Below, piece after piece: positions 1 through 5,943 of a stretch of DNA of 5,943 nucleotides. The notes below the pieces were generated by a model. It saw only the letters and a program-made list of their open reading frames with translations. It searched no databases and was not told where the DNA came from. Made by a program: the position numbers and the translations under genes. Numbering within the stretch: the first letter of the stretch is position 1; each line of letters opens with the position of its first letter. This DNA comes from Planctomycetia bacterium (GTDB lineage Bacteria; Planctomycetota; UBA11346), in NCBI GenBank assembly GCA_005801395.1, contig SYDV01000356.1, forward strand, positions 1 to 5,943. Direction: 5' to 3'.

Positions 1-311
1 ATGCGATTGGCATTCTCGACCGCAGCGCGAGTCATATCCATTATTTTTCCGCCCATTGGCATTTTATGCGGTTTATCACGGCTAGTACCTAAGATCGTTC
101 CGCCAGCGGTCAAAATTCCGCTCACCGCGCGATCATCGAGCGCAATTGTCCTATTTTCTACCAAGCCACGAAACCCATCAAGAATGCCAATGCATTTAAT
201 TCCATAACTGCCAATGGCCGCTTTTACCACCCCACGAATCGCGGCGTTCAAACCTGGACAATCACCACCTGAAGTTAGCACACCGATGCATCTCGTTTTA
301 CTCTTGGCCAT
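1..311 (-). CDS. 6-phosphofructokinase, N-terminal part (cut by window edge)
   Basis: The protein phosphorylates fructose 6-phosphate to fructose 1,6-bisphosphate in cytoplasmic glycolysis. Reading the minus strand from the ATG at 311 gives 103 codons with no stop before the window edge, so the C-terminal two thirds are missing. The family is clear: an initial beta strand (CIGVLTSGG, residues 8-16) runs into the nucleotide/phosphate-binding loop [13 protein letters not shown] (15-27), and GGTILGTSR lies at 70-78. From family knowledge, GGDCPGLN and LGTSR followed by xxP look more like group III (mixed ATP/pyrophosphate) phosphofructokinases than like E. coli PfkA, which has GGDAPGMN. The residue that separates ATP from pyrophosphate users falls just past residue 103, so the phosphoryl donor cannot be decided. 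The start is supported by GGAGG five bases upstream. The gene is divergent from the sulfatase. Confidence 0.93.
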   Translation of the reverse strand, partial: MAKSKTRCIGVLTSGGDCPGLNAAIRGVVKAAIGSYGIKCIGILDGFRGLVENRTIALDDRAVSGILTAGGTILGTSRDKPHKMPMGGKIMDMTRAAVENANR

Positions 312-316
312 GGGAA

Positions 317-321
317 CCTCC
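317..321 (-). promoter_or_regulatory. Shine-Dalgarno site of the phosphofructokinase gene
   Basis: On the minus strand GGAGG lies five bases upstream of the ATG at 311. This fixes the start. The sequence from GGAG to the start codon (GGAGGTTCCCATG) is almost the same as that in front of the DoxX-like gene (GGAGTTCCCATG). Confidence 0.75.
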
Positions 322-452
322 GCTGGGAAGACACGCTAATCACCACGTTAGGCTCTGACCAGCCTGGAGTTGCACCGTTGCTATTTCACCTAATGAAAAC
401 TGTGGCAAACTCACGCACATTAACTCAATTAAACGCCAATAGGCTGTCTACT

Positions 453-2006
453 ATGCAAAAAATCACCGTTACGCAGCAAACTTTCTACGCCATCTGGACC
501 TTGTTCCTAATTCCGTTCAGCGTTGGGTCTCCCAACGTTTGGCTATCTGCCGCAGACGTCGCTGCGAAAAACACTCGCCCCTTGAATGTGGTGGTGATTC
601 TGGCTGATGACCTGGGCTGGAGCGATACCACGCTCTATGGACACACATCTTTTCACCGAACTCCCAATTTACAGCGTTTAGCAGACCGTGGCATGACGTT
701 TACCCATGCCTATTCGGCCAGCCCTTTATGCTCGCCCACTCGTTCGAGCATTCTTACCGGACTAAATCCGGCACGCACTGGGATCACTACCCCAAATTGC
801 CACGATAAGGAAGTTATCCTGAATGCCTCGGTAACTCCGAACGCGCCCCCTGGAAATAAATCATTACAGTGCAAATCGGTCACTCGACTAAATACCACTT
901 ACCCAGGGATGGGCACGATTTTACGTGATGCTGGTTATGTCACTGGTCATTTTGGTAAATGGCATTTAGGACTAGAGCCCTATTCACCATTGGAACACGG
1001 ATTTTCAGTAGACCTCCCCCATACTGCTGGACCTGGTCCCGCTGGTAACTTCGTCGCACCGTGGAAATTCCCTAATTTTAAAGAAAATATGCCAAATGAG
1101 CATATTGAAGATCGCATGGCAAAAGAAGCCGCGGCATTTATGGAAGCCTATCGCGATCAACCATTCTTTCTCAACTATTGGATGTTTTCTGTTCATGCCC
1201 CTTTTAATGCGAAAGAGGAATACATAAAAGAAGCCGCTGGCCGCATCGACGCCAACGACGCTCAACGTAGTCCGACCTACGCCGCCATGATCCACTCATT
1301 TGATGATGCCATCGGCACGCTCATCGACACGTTAGATCGGCTTAAATTAACAGAACGCACGCTCATTATTTTCACCTCTGATAATGGTGGAAATATGTAT
1401 AATACGGTGGACGCCACGACACCGACCAGCAATCGCCCATTACGCGGCGGTAAAGCCACGGTCTTTGAAGGCGGCATACGCGTTCCCTGGGTGGTGTCCT
1501 GCCCATCCGTAACCGCGCCGAAATCGACCAGCAATGCCCTGGTTCAATCGACGGATATTTTGTCCACCGTATTGGACGTCCTGCAGATCAAACCACCAAC
1601 GGGTATGACCAGCGATGGCATCAGCATTGTTCCAGCATTGAAAGGACAGGCGTTAGAACGGGACGCTATTTTCACCTATTTTCCGCATGCCCCAGGCGTA
1701 CCTGATTGGTTACCGCCGTCAGTCTCCATTCACGCGGGTGACTGGAAACTCATACGCCTGTTTCATAACGGCGACAACGGCGCACATCAATATTTACTCT
1801 ATAATTTAGCCAACGACCTTGGCGAAAAACAAAACCTCGCGGCCCAAGAGCCGGACCGCGTCCGCGCCTTAGACGCACGTATCGAACAATTCCTGAAAGA
1901 CACCAAAGCCGTTGTCCCCACTGCTAATCCTAAATTTGATGCGACAAAATACCGCCCAGAACTGGTTGGTGTGCCAACCGAAAAGAAACCAGCGGACAAG
2001 AAATAA
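453..2006 (+). CDS. exported formylglycine-dependent sulfatase (arylsulfatase type)
   Basis: A secreted or periplasmic hydrolase that removes sulfate esters; the substrate cannot be told, but carbohydrate or aryl sulfates are usual. Numbered from the ATG at 453 (517 residues): a Sec signal has hydrophobic core [15 protein letters not shown] (11-25) and probable cleavage after VAA (36-38). Metal-binding ILADDLGW follows (D52, D53). The sulfatase signature CSPTR (93-97) has C93, which is converted to formylglycine. Other active-site motifs are FGKWHLG (K169, H171), SVHAPF (H248), TSDNGG (D310, N311) and RGGK (K334). All key residues are present, so the enzyme should be active. The start is uncertain. 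A TTG at 378 has GGAG eight bases upstream, and an ATG at 393 has no good site; both would put about 20-25 extra residues before the signal core. I prefer 453 because it gives a normal signal peptide, although its ribosome site is weak. No maturation enzyme is encoded nearby. Similarity to planctomycete sulfatases is from memory. Confidence 0.95.
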   Translation: MQKITVTQQTFYAIWTLFLIPFSVGSPNVWLSAADVAAKNTRPLNVVVILADDLGWSDTTLYGHTSFHRTPNLQRLADRGMTFTHAYSASPLCSPTRSSILTGLNPARTGITTPNCHDKEVILNASVTPNAPPGNKSLQCKSVTRLNTTYPGMGTILRDAGYVTGHFGKWHLGLEPYSPLEHGFSVDLPHTAGPGPAGNFVAPWKFPNFKENMPNEHIEDRMAKEAAAFMEAYRDQPFFLNYWMFSVHAPFNAKEEYIKEAAGRIDANDAQRSPTYAAMIHSFDDAIGTLIDTLDRLKLTERTLIIFTSDNGGNMYNTVDATTPTSNRPLRGGKATVFEGGIRVPWVVSCPSVTAPKSTSNALVQSTDILSTVLDVLQIKPPTGMTSDGISIVPALKGQALERDAIFTYFPHAPGVPDWLPPSVSIHAGDWKLIRLFHNGDNGAHQYLLYNLANDLGEKQNLAAQEPDRVRALDARIEQFLKDTKAVVPTANPKFDATKYRPELVGVPTEKKPADKK

Positions 2007-2081
2007 TCTCCTATATCTTCATTGCATGACGAGACCATAAAAACCGATAAACACTCTAGCAGAAACTTTTTTCACAACTGA

Positions 2082-2096
2082 TTGCTCATTTAGCAA
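2082..2096. repeat. short inverted repeat upstream of the FrnE-like gene
   Basis: TTGCT and AGCAA form perfect 5-bp arms around a 5-base centre (CATTT), 19 bases before the start of the FrnE-like gene. It could be an operator half-site pair or a weak leader hairpin, but arms this short arise often by chance. The rest of the 109-base gap (2007-2115) shows no convincing promoter and no terminator for the sulfatase gene. Confidence 0.2.
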
Positions 2097-2115
2097 ACAA
2101 TGTGAAAGTCTGCTT

Positions 2116-2817
2116 ATGCCACTGCTTATTGATGTTTATTCCGACGTGATTTGTCCTTGGTGCTGGATTGGCAAGCGTCGTTTAGATCAAGCGCGAGCAA
2201 CACTCTCGACCACACAAACCACCGTGCGTTGGCATCCATTTCAACTCAATCCTGGCATGCCACGAGAAGGAATGCCGCGCGCTGATTATCGCCGACGTAA
2301 ATTTGGCAGCGATGAATATGCCCAGGCACTCGACGCCCGGGTAACCAAAGCCGGTGAGATTGACGGTTTAGCTTTTGATCTCGCCGGACAATCGCGCACG
2401 CCAAATACCTTGTTAGCACATCGACTCATCTGGTTAGCCGGACAACATGGCGTGCAAGACGTCATCGTTGAAGCCTTGTTTAGCGCCTATTTTAGTGCTG
2501 GCCTAAATATCGGCGACGCGCCGACTTTGGCACGCATCGCCGCTGCGGCGACTGAAACAAAAATGAACTCCACGCTATTCGCGACCCAAAATATCAGCGC
2601 GTTTCTTGCGAGCCACGGAGGCGAAGCGGAAATCCAAGTCGACGAACAATCCATTCGCGCACAACAACTGGATGGCGTTCCCTTATTCATCATCAATGGC
2701 AAAGAACGTATTAACGGAGCACAACCGCTCGCCGTGTTCACGTCCATTTTGAATCAGATGGCCACCGCCGCGCCTGATGATGCAACTGACTGCAGCGATG
2801 GCTTCTGTCGCACCTGA
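2116..2817 (+). CDS. DsbA-family thiol oxidoreductase, FrnE-like
   Basis: A thioredoxin-fold oxidoreductase that makes or rearranges disulfides. The 233 residues begin LLIDVYSDVICPWCWIGKRRL, with the redox motif CPWC at C13-C16 right after the first strand. The helical insert carries the family's NTLLAHRLIWLA (97-108) and LFSAYFSAGLNIGD (121-134). The cis-proline loop is GVP (P189), followed by LFIINGKERINGAQP (190-204). There is no signal peptide, so the protein should be cytoplasmic and is unlikely to fold the exported sulfatase next door. The C-terminus ends in CSDGFC (C226 and C231), a Cx4C pair like the second redox motif described in Deinococcus FrnE. The ATG at 2116 is preceded by a weak GAAAG seven bases away, and it fits the family N-terminus. 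Related 2-hydroxychromene-2-carboxylate isomerases share the fold, but usually lack a full CxxC, so they are a less likely identity. Confidence 0.92.
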   Translation: MPLLIDVYSDVICPWCWIGKRRLDQARATLSTTQTTVRWHPFQLNPGMPREGMPRADYRRRKFGSDEYAQALDARVTKAGEIDGLAFDLAGQSRTPNTLLAHRLIWLAGQHGVQDVIVEALFSAYFSAGLNIGDAPTLARIAAAATETKMNSTLFATQNISAFLASHGGEAEIQVDEQSIRAQQLDGVPLFIINGKERINGAQPLAVFTSILNQMATAAPDDATDCSDGFCRT

Positions 2818-2856
2818 ATTATTTCCGACGGTCTCAATGCCGATCAACGGTGCCAG

Positions 2857-2873
2857 TTGACCCCTCACTGAAC
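2857..2873 (+). repeat. element shared with the DoxX upstream region, copy 1
   Basis: TTGACCCCTCACTGAAC lies 17 bases before the YaiI start codon. It matches the element at 5484-5498 except for two extra C residues; the 11 bases CCTCACTGAAC are identical. It contains the candidate -35 box described above, and holds TGACC and TGAAC as a direct repeat with an 11-base period. Confidence 0.4.
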
Positions 2874-2885
2874 CGAAGAGACAAT
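2857..2885 (+). promoter_or_regulatory. candidate sigma-70 promoter for the YaiI gene
   Basis: TTGACC (2857-2862, five of six matches to the -35 consensus) is followed by a 17-base spacer and GACAAT (2880-2885, four of six to the -10). The -10 box ends only five bases before the ATG at 2891, so transcription from it would start at or within a base or two of the start codon. This would give a leaderless mRNA. Read-through from the FrnE-like gene 73 bases upstream is the alternative. Confidence 0.35.
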
Positions 2886-2890
2886 CGGAT

Positions 2891-3343
2891 ATGCTCACGA
2901 TTTATATTGATGCCGATGCCTGTCCGGTTAAGGCTGAAACCTATCGTGTCGCAAAACGATACGGTCTATTAGTCATGGTGATCGCCAATCAATGGATCAA
3001 TATGCCCAATGATCCCATGATTCGCTTAGAGGTGGTCGATGATGGATTTGATGCCGCCGATCATTGGATCGTCGAACACGCTGGTGCGGGCGACATTGTC
3101 ATCACCGACGACATCCCACTTGCGGGGCGCTGTATCGCCAAATCCACTCGTGTGCTCACCAATCGTGGCGATATTCGCGATGAACATTCCATCGGCGATG
3201 CACTCGCCAACCGACAATTATTGCAATACCTGCGTGGAGCCGGTGACATCCGCGGCGGCTCTAAACCCATGCAAGATGAAGATCGCCATTATTTCATGCA
3301 ACAACTCGATAAATTAATTAATGCCGTGAAAAAACATGGGTAG
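2891..3343 (+). CDS. yaiI: YaiI/YqxD family protein (UPF0178, PIN/NYN-like fold)
   Basis: A 150-residue member of a widespread, poorly characterised bacterial family whose acidic residues and fold suggest a metal-dependent nuclease-like protein; no reaction is established. The conserved blocks are all present: IDADACP (6-12, with D7 and D9), VIANQ (30-34), GFDAAD (52-57), GDIVITDDIPLA (67-78), LTNRG (89-93) and RGAGDIRGG (115-123) followed by DRHYFMQQLD (131-140). These match E. coli YaiI (VDADACP, VANQ, GFDVAD, ITADIPLA, NPRG) as I recall it. The IDADACP block so near the N-terminus makes 2891 the only plausible start, although no strong ribosome site precedes it: GGA sits one base away and GAAGAG ten bases away. 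The length is normal. The gene ends facing the TfoX-C gene, with 18 bases between the stop codons. Confidence 0.93.
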   Translation: MLTIYIDADACPVKAETYRVAKRYGLLVMVIANQWINMPNDPMIRLEVVDDGFDAADHWIVEHAGAGDIVITDDIPLAGRCIAKSTRVLTNRGDIRDEHSIGDALANRQLLQYLRGAGDIRGGSKPMQDEDRHYFMQQLDKLINAVKKHG

Positions 3344-3367
3344 AAACCAGATTTATTAATTCTACCT
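3329..3367 (-). terminator. hairpin between convergent genes, possible terminator of the minus-strand operon
   Basis: GGTAGAA (3339-3345) and TTCTACC (3360-3366) are perfect 7-bp arms, extendable by one G-U pair, around a 14-base AT-rich loop. The left arm contains the TAG stop of the YaiI gene; the right arm contains the stop of the TfoX-C gene on the other strand. For minus-strand transcripts the stem is followed three bases later by six T residues (the A run at 3329-3334), as in an intrinsic terminator. On the plus strand there is no good T run. The stem is short and only moderately stable. Confidence 0.4.
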
Positions 3368-3619
3368 TGATTCCAATGCCGCCCGATATGCCGTTTGCAG
3401 TTCTTCGCGTATCGTTGGCGGTAAAGCATTCCACGCCACACCCATGATCGCACCTTGTAAGGCATAAGCGAGATTGAGCGACACAGGATACCCAGCAGCT
3501 TTCACCCGCAAACACACAGAGACGACACCCATATGTACCACTTGATCAATCGTTGTGATGCCGACGGCAGCTAACCACACGGACGTTTTACTACCTGGTT
3601 TAAAAATAGACTCAGCCAT
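3362..3619 (-). CDS. TfoX C-terminal-domain protein
   Basis: An 85-residue protein consisting almost only of the TfoX/Sxy C-terminal domain. The pattern is typical: SVWLAAVGITTIDQV (13-27), GVVSVCLRVKAAGYPVSLNL (31-50), YALQGAIMGVAWNALP (52-67), then REEL (71-74). In full-length TfoX/Sxy this domain follows an N-terminal domain and the protein helps switch on competence genes with CRP; stand-alone copies have no established role. The ATG at 3619 overlaps the end of the permease gene by eight bases (ATGGCTGA), so translation is probably coupled. TTG at 3625 and GTG at 3622 are in-frame alternatives that would add one or two residues. It is the last gene of the ABC exporter operon. No own promoter or strong ribosome site is seen. 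Confidence 0.85.
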   Translation of the reverse strand: MAESIFKPGSKTSVWLAAVGITTIDQVVHMGVVSVCLRVKAAGYPVSLNLAYALQGAIMGVAWNALPPTIREELQTAYRAALESR

Positions 3620-4421
3620 CACCAAAGACCCGGCGACGTAATAAACGCATATCGATGGGAATAAGCACCAAAATCATAATCACACATAACAACGCCGTGG
3701 CGGCTAAATGCCACGTCGGTTTACCGAGAATCAGCAATTGTCGCAATCCTTCGGCTAAATGATGCAGCGGATTTATTTGTACGATGGTGCTTAGTCCGGG
3801 AATCTCCGGCAGAGGAAAATAAGTACTGCTGGCAAAGCCAATCGGCATAATCACTAAGAAGAATGGCAGCCCCATATGATCCATACTTGGCAAGGTTGCG
3901 GTAAATAATAATCCGATCGTCGAAAACGCTAACGCTGCGAGGAACAACAGCGGAACGCACGCTAGCATCCACCACCAATGTAGCGTCAACCACCCACCAA
4001 CACCAAAGCCTAGCAGAACCAAACAAACCATCACGGCATAAGCCGTTGCCATACTAGCGGCCCATAATGCTTCACCCCACACCACATGTTCTAATCGGAC
4101 CTGCGTCGCCAACTGTCCTTCCCATGATTTCTGGAAATGCATGCGTACGTAAGCAGAAAACAAGGACTGAAAAAATGCCGTCATAAATACCGTGTAAGCC
4201 ACTATTCCAGGTGCTAAATAAGTCAAATAATCTAAGGCATGTCCATCCCAGGTGATCGTCGACATTTGTCGTCCAAGTCCGACACCAAAGGCTAACAACA
4301 TAATCAACGGCTCGCACACCGGCGGCAATAACGCGGTATGCCATTTACGCACATGAACGCGAATATGCCGAGCCAAAATTGCATAACTTTGCCAAGCAAT
4401 AGCAGCAGAAAAAGTAATCAC
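3612..4421 (-). CDS. ABC-2 type exporter permease, NodJ-like
   Basis: The inner-membrane half of an ABC exporter; 269 residues with about six membrane segments (roughly 31-50, 64-88, 118-140, 147-175, 183-201 and 238-258). The N-terminal part has a cytoplasmic helix with many Arg and His residues (18-28), as usual in ABC-2 permeases. The conserved C-terminal block reads MPIGFASSTYFPLPEIPGL (192-210), then INPLHHLAEGLRQLL (216-230), which resembles NodJ and related polysaccharide or drug exporters. The start is GTG at 4421: it overlaps the ATPase stop codon in a four-base GTGA and has GGAG eight bases upstream. The ATPase just before it is its evident partner. The substrate is unknown, and the nodulation name of the family should not be read as a function here. 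Confidence 0.92.
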   Translation of the reverse strand: MITFSAAIAWQSYAILARHIRVHVRKWHTALLPPVCEPLIMLLAFGVGLGRQMSTITWDGHALDYLTYLAPGIVAYTVFMTAFFQSLFSAYVRMHFQKSWEGQLATQVRLEHVVWGEALWAASMATAYAVMVCLVLLGFGVGGWLTLHWWWMLACVPLLFLAALAFSTIGLLFTATLPSMDHMGLPFFLVIMPIGFASSTYFPLPEIPGLSTIVQINPLHHLAEGLRQLLILGKPTWHLAATALLCVIMILVLIPIDMRLLRRRVFGDG

Positions 4422-5350
4422 CCCGAACGCTCCATGGCTAAGGCTAAAAATAAATCATCCAGCGTCGGCACTCGCACTTCGTAACGCAAGCTCGGAAAGG
4501 CAGTCACAAATGCCGCTAATCCCGCAGCATTCAACGCAATGTGCCATTGCCCCAATACCACCGCCGGGCGTAATTGTCGCTCCAGCAACCAAGCGGTAAC
4601 CTGAGACGCCTGCGGATCTGTCGTCGGTAATACGACGACATGTTCACCGACGACATCACCTAAGACGGTTTTTGCCACGCCAGCGGCTCGCACTTTACCT
4701 GCCTGCATCACCAATAAACGATCTGATAACCGTTCTGCCTCGTCCATATAATGAGTGGTTAATACCACGGCCATACCTTCGGCACGCAGGTTGGAAATTA
4801 ATTGCCACACTGCCACACGCGCATCCGGATCCAGTCCGGTGGTTGGCTCATCTAAAAAAACGACTTTGGGTTTATGTAACACCGCACGCGCAATCATTAA
4901 TCGACGACGAAATCCACCCGATAACATTTCCGGCATATGATTCGCATAAACATCTAAACCAAATTGTTGTAATAATTCATCAATACGCTGATGAAGATGT
5001 TCAATACGCGGACGATAATACCGCGCGGTTTGCTCTAAATTACCACGCACTGAAAAATCAGCATCAAACGTATCATCCTGAGTACAAACACCCAACGCCC
5101 GCCGTGCCGCATTGGGATCGGTGGATAAATTATGACCCGCAATCAACACACTGCCGGTATCTGGACGCAAAAAACCATAGCACATACGCAAGCTCGTGGT
5201 TTTACCGGCACCATTTGGCCCTAATAATCCGACCACCTCTCCTGGGGCGCAGGTAATATTCACTCCATCAACGACCCGTTTGCCACCTAGGGTTTTGCTC
5301 AGGTTATGCGCTTGGAGAAGCGGTGCGGATTGGCTAGCGGCTTGGTTCAT
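4418..5350 (-). CDS. ABC exporter ATP-binding protein, NodI-like
   Basis: The cytoplasmic ATPase that powers the NodJ-like permease. From the ATG at 5350 (310 residues) the domain starts at LLQAHNLSK (11-19) and holds Walker A GPNGAGKT (44-51), the Q-loop CTQDD (Q91), the signature LSGGFRRRL (143-151), Walker B VVFLDEP (163-169, catalytic E168), D-loop GLD (172-174) and switch histidine TTH (H200). Everything needed for hydrolysis is present; F in place of the usual Q or M after LSGG is a mild variant. The C-terminal tail ends in VPTLDDLFLALAM (294-306), typical of the NodI/CcmA-like exporter group. The frame stays open up to a TTG at 5452, with an ATG at 5416; I chose 5350 because it gives the family's usual length and the extra residues do not resemble the family. 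No clear ribosome site precedes any of these starts. Its stop overlaps the permease start by four bases. Confidence 0.94.
   Translation of the reverse strand: MNQAASQSAPLLQAHNLSKTLGGKRVVDGVNITCAPGEVVGLLGPNGAGKTTSLRMCYGFLRPDTGSVLIAGHNLSTDPNAARRALGVCTQDDTFDADFSVRGNLEQTARYYRPRIEHLHQRIDELLQQFGLDVYANHMPEMLSGGFRRRLMIARAVLHKPKVVFLDEPTTGLDPDARVAVWQLISNLRAEGMAVVLTTHYMDEAERLSDRLLVMQAGKVRAAGVAKTVLGDVVGEHVVVLPTTDPQASQVTAWLLERQLRPAVVLGQWHIALNAAGLAAFVTAFPSLRYEVRVPTLDDLFLALAMERSG
4430..4433 (-). promoter_or_regulatory. Shine-Dalgarno site of the permease gene, inside the ATPase gene
   Basis: GGAG on the minus strand lies eight bases before the GTG at 4421. It decides for this start, which otherwise would rest only on the four-base overlap with the upstream stop codon. 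Confidence 0.6.
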
Positions 5351-5398
5351 GCGCAGCGAACCATAGGTAATTATGGGAAACTGCCTACCAATAAATTT

Positions 5399-5419
5399 TT
5401 CATTGCGGTTGTTCATTGC
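5399..5419. repeat. short direct repeat upstream of the ABC operon
   Basis: TTCATTGC occurs at 5399-5406 and again at 5412-5419, 13 bases apart, in the 184-base gap between the divergent ABC operon and DoxX-like gene. It may be a protein-binding site for the operon, but if the ATPase starts at 5416 rather than 5350 it would be inside or across the coding region. Apart from this and the element at 5484, I see no confident promoter in the gap. Confidence 0.25.
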
Positions 5420-5483
5420 AGAATACGTTTTACATAGAACTAAGAAATCCAAGTCGAGTTGCGAATAGTACGGTAAATAATTC

Positions 5484-5498
5484 TTGACCTCACTGAAC
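5484..5498 (+). repeat. element shared with the YaiI upstream region, copy 2
   Basis: TTGACCTCACTGAAC lies 36 bases before the DoxX-like start codon and matches 2857-2873 apart from a two-base deletion. TGACC and TGAAC recur with a nine-base period. TTGACC could serve as a -35 box, but no good -10 box is found at 16-18 bases, so a regulator site is equally possible. Confidence 0.4.
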
Positions 5499-5522
5499 TT
5501 TACCCGATCTGAGTGGTCTTGT

Positions 5523-5529
5523 TAAGGAG
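5523..5529 (+). promoter_or_regulatory. Shine-Dalgarno site of the DoxX-like gene
   Basis: TAAGGAG lies five bases before the ATG at 5535. It is the strongest ribosome site in the window and fixes this start. Confidence 0.8.
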
Positions 5530-5534
5530 TTCCC

Positions 5535-5942
5535 ATGCGTCATCTCCCCACGATTGCCGGCGTCGTTCTTGGCTTGGCGTTTGTCGCTTTTTCCTGCATC
5601 TATTTCTTCAAACTGGTAAATATGCCACCACCACCAGAAGGTTCTCCCGCAGCGTTATTTATGGGCGCTCTTTACCCAACCGGTTATCTAGATTTCGTGA
5701 AAGCGTTAGAGTTGATCGGTGGGATATTGATTGCAATTCCGTTCACTAGGCGGATTGGCTTACTGATTCTTGGCCCTATTATTATTAATATCTTGGCGTT
5801 CCACGGGTTCATTACCAATGGAGCAGGTTTATTCGATCCACCGATCGTTATTATTGTTGCCCTAACTTTATATTTGGTGTGGGTCGACCGTTGCGCATTT
5901 GTATCATTTATTCGCGGGAAAAAAGCGGTCCACACGCCGTAA
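5535..5942 (+). CDS. DoxX-like small integral membrane protein
   Basis: A 135-residue inner-membrane protein with four predicted membrane segments, near residues 6-28, 55-70, 72-92 and 101-117. The block FVKALELIGGILIAIPFTRRIGLLILGPI (54-82), followed by NILAFH (85-90), is typical of the DoxX family, where the KxxELxGG pattern and the FH pair recur. Family members are linked to respiratory or redox complexes in some organisms, but most, including this one, have no assigned role. A proline run (PPPP, 31-34) lies in the loop after the first segment. The length is normal and the stop is at 5940-5942, one base before the window end, so the gene is complete. It is transcribed away from the ABC operon. 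Another small four-helix membrane family cannot be fully excluded. Confidence 0.8.
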   Translation: MRHLPTIAGVVLGLAFVAFSCIYFFKLVNMPPPPEGSPAALFMGALYPTGYLDFVKALELIGGILIAIPFTRRIGLLILGPIIINILAFHGFITNGAGLFDPPIVIIVALTLYLVWVDRCAFVSFIRGKKAVHTP

Positions 5943-5943
5943 G

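Noticed and set aside
1..207. Plus-strand open frame of 68 codons at the window start
   Set aside because: It is antisense to the phosphofructokinase N-terminus, which has clear family motifs and a ribosome site; the plus-strand translation resembles nothing known.
1005..1534. Minus-strand open frames inside the sulfatase gene
   Set aside because: They are antisense to conserved sulfatase motifs, have no ribosome site I can support, and match no recognisable family.
2007..2115. Promoter TTGCAT (2022) with GATAAA (2046) before the FrnE-like gene
   Set aside because: Only three of six and four of six consensus matches with an 18-base spacer; too weak to annotate.
3721..4344. Alternative minus-strand frames inside the permease gene
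   Set aside because: They are frame-shifted readings of the permease; the permease frame has coherent membrane segments and coupled start and stop overlaps.
4672..5256. Plus-strand open frame of 194 codons
   Set aside because: It lies wholly antisense to the ABC ATPase, whose complete motif set proves the minus strand; the translation is low-complexity, rich in His and Pro, and matches no family I know.
5351..5452. N-terminal extension of the ABC ATPase to TTG 5452 or ATG 5416
   Set aside because: The extra residues do not resemble the family, no ribosome site supports either start, and 5350 gives the usual length.
1..5943. Defence system, mobile element, CRISPR array or tRNA
   Set aside because: No transposase, integrase, terminal repeats, spaced direct-repeat arrays or cloverleaf-like segments were seen; all sizeable stretches are accounted for by recognisable housekeeping-type genes.

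Overview
This window looks like ordinary chromosomal sequence from a Gram-negative bacterium. Base composition is close to half G+C by eye, without a strong break between genes. The set of a FrnE-type DsbA protein, a YaiI protein, a TfoX C-terminal-domain protein and an ABC-2 exporter would suit a gammaproteobacterium. The sulfatase resembles, from memory, the large arylsulfatase families of Planctomycetes and their relatives. I cannot fix the taxon from sequence alone, and the sulfatase could have been acquired by transfer.

Layout. Positions 1-311 (minus) hold the first 103 codons of a 6-phosphofructokinase whose C-terminal part lies outside the window. A 141-bp divergent gap separates it from an exported formylglycine-type sulfatase (453-2006, plus). 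Two more plus-strand genes follow: a cytoplasmic FrnE-like thiol oxidoreductase (2116-2817) and a YaiI/UPF0178 protein (2891-3343). The latter ends tail to tail with a minus-strand operon, and a short hairpin contains both stop codons. That operon reads, from 5350 down to 3362, NodI-like ABC ATPase, NodJ-like ABC-2 permease, then an 85-residue TfoX C-terminal-domain protein. Its three genes overlap by 4 and 8 bases, so they are very probably translationally coupled. A 184-bp divergent gap then leads to a DoxX-like membrane protein (5535-5942, plus), which ends almost at the window edge. No gap exceeds 300 bases.

Function. The ATPase and permease form one two-component exporter of unknown substrate. 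The sulfatase acts outside the cytoplasm and needs a maturation enzyme encoded elsewhere. The FrnE-like, YaiI and DoxX-like genes have no obvious common pathway with them. I found no RNA genes, mobile elements, CRISPR arrays or defence system. The points most worth a second look are the TfoX-C gene tied to an exporter operon, a near-identical 15-17 base element in front of two separate genes, the stop-codon hairpin, a possible leaderless start for yaiI, and the C-terminal Cx4C motif of the FrnE-like protein.
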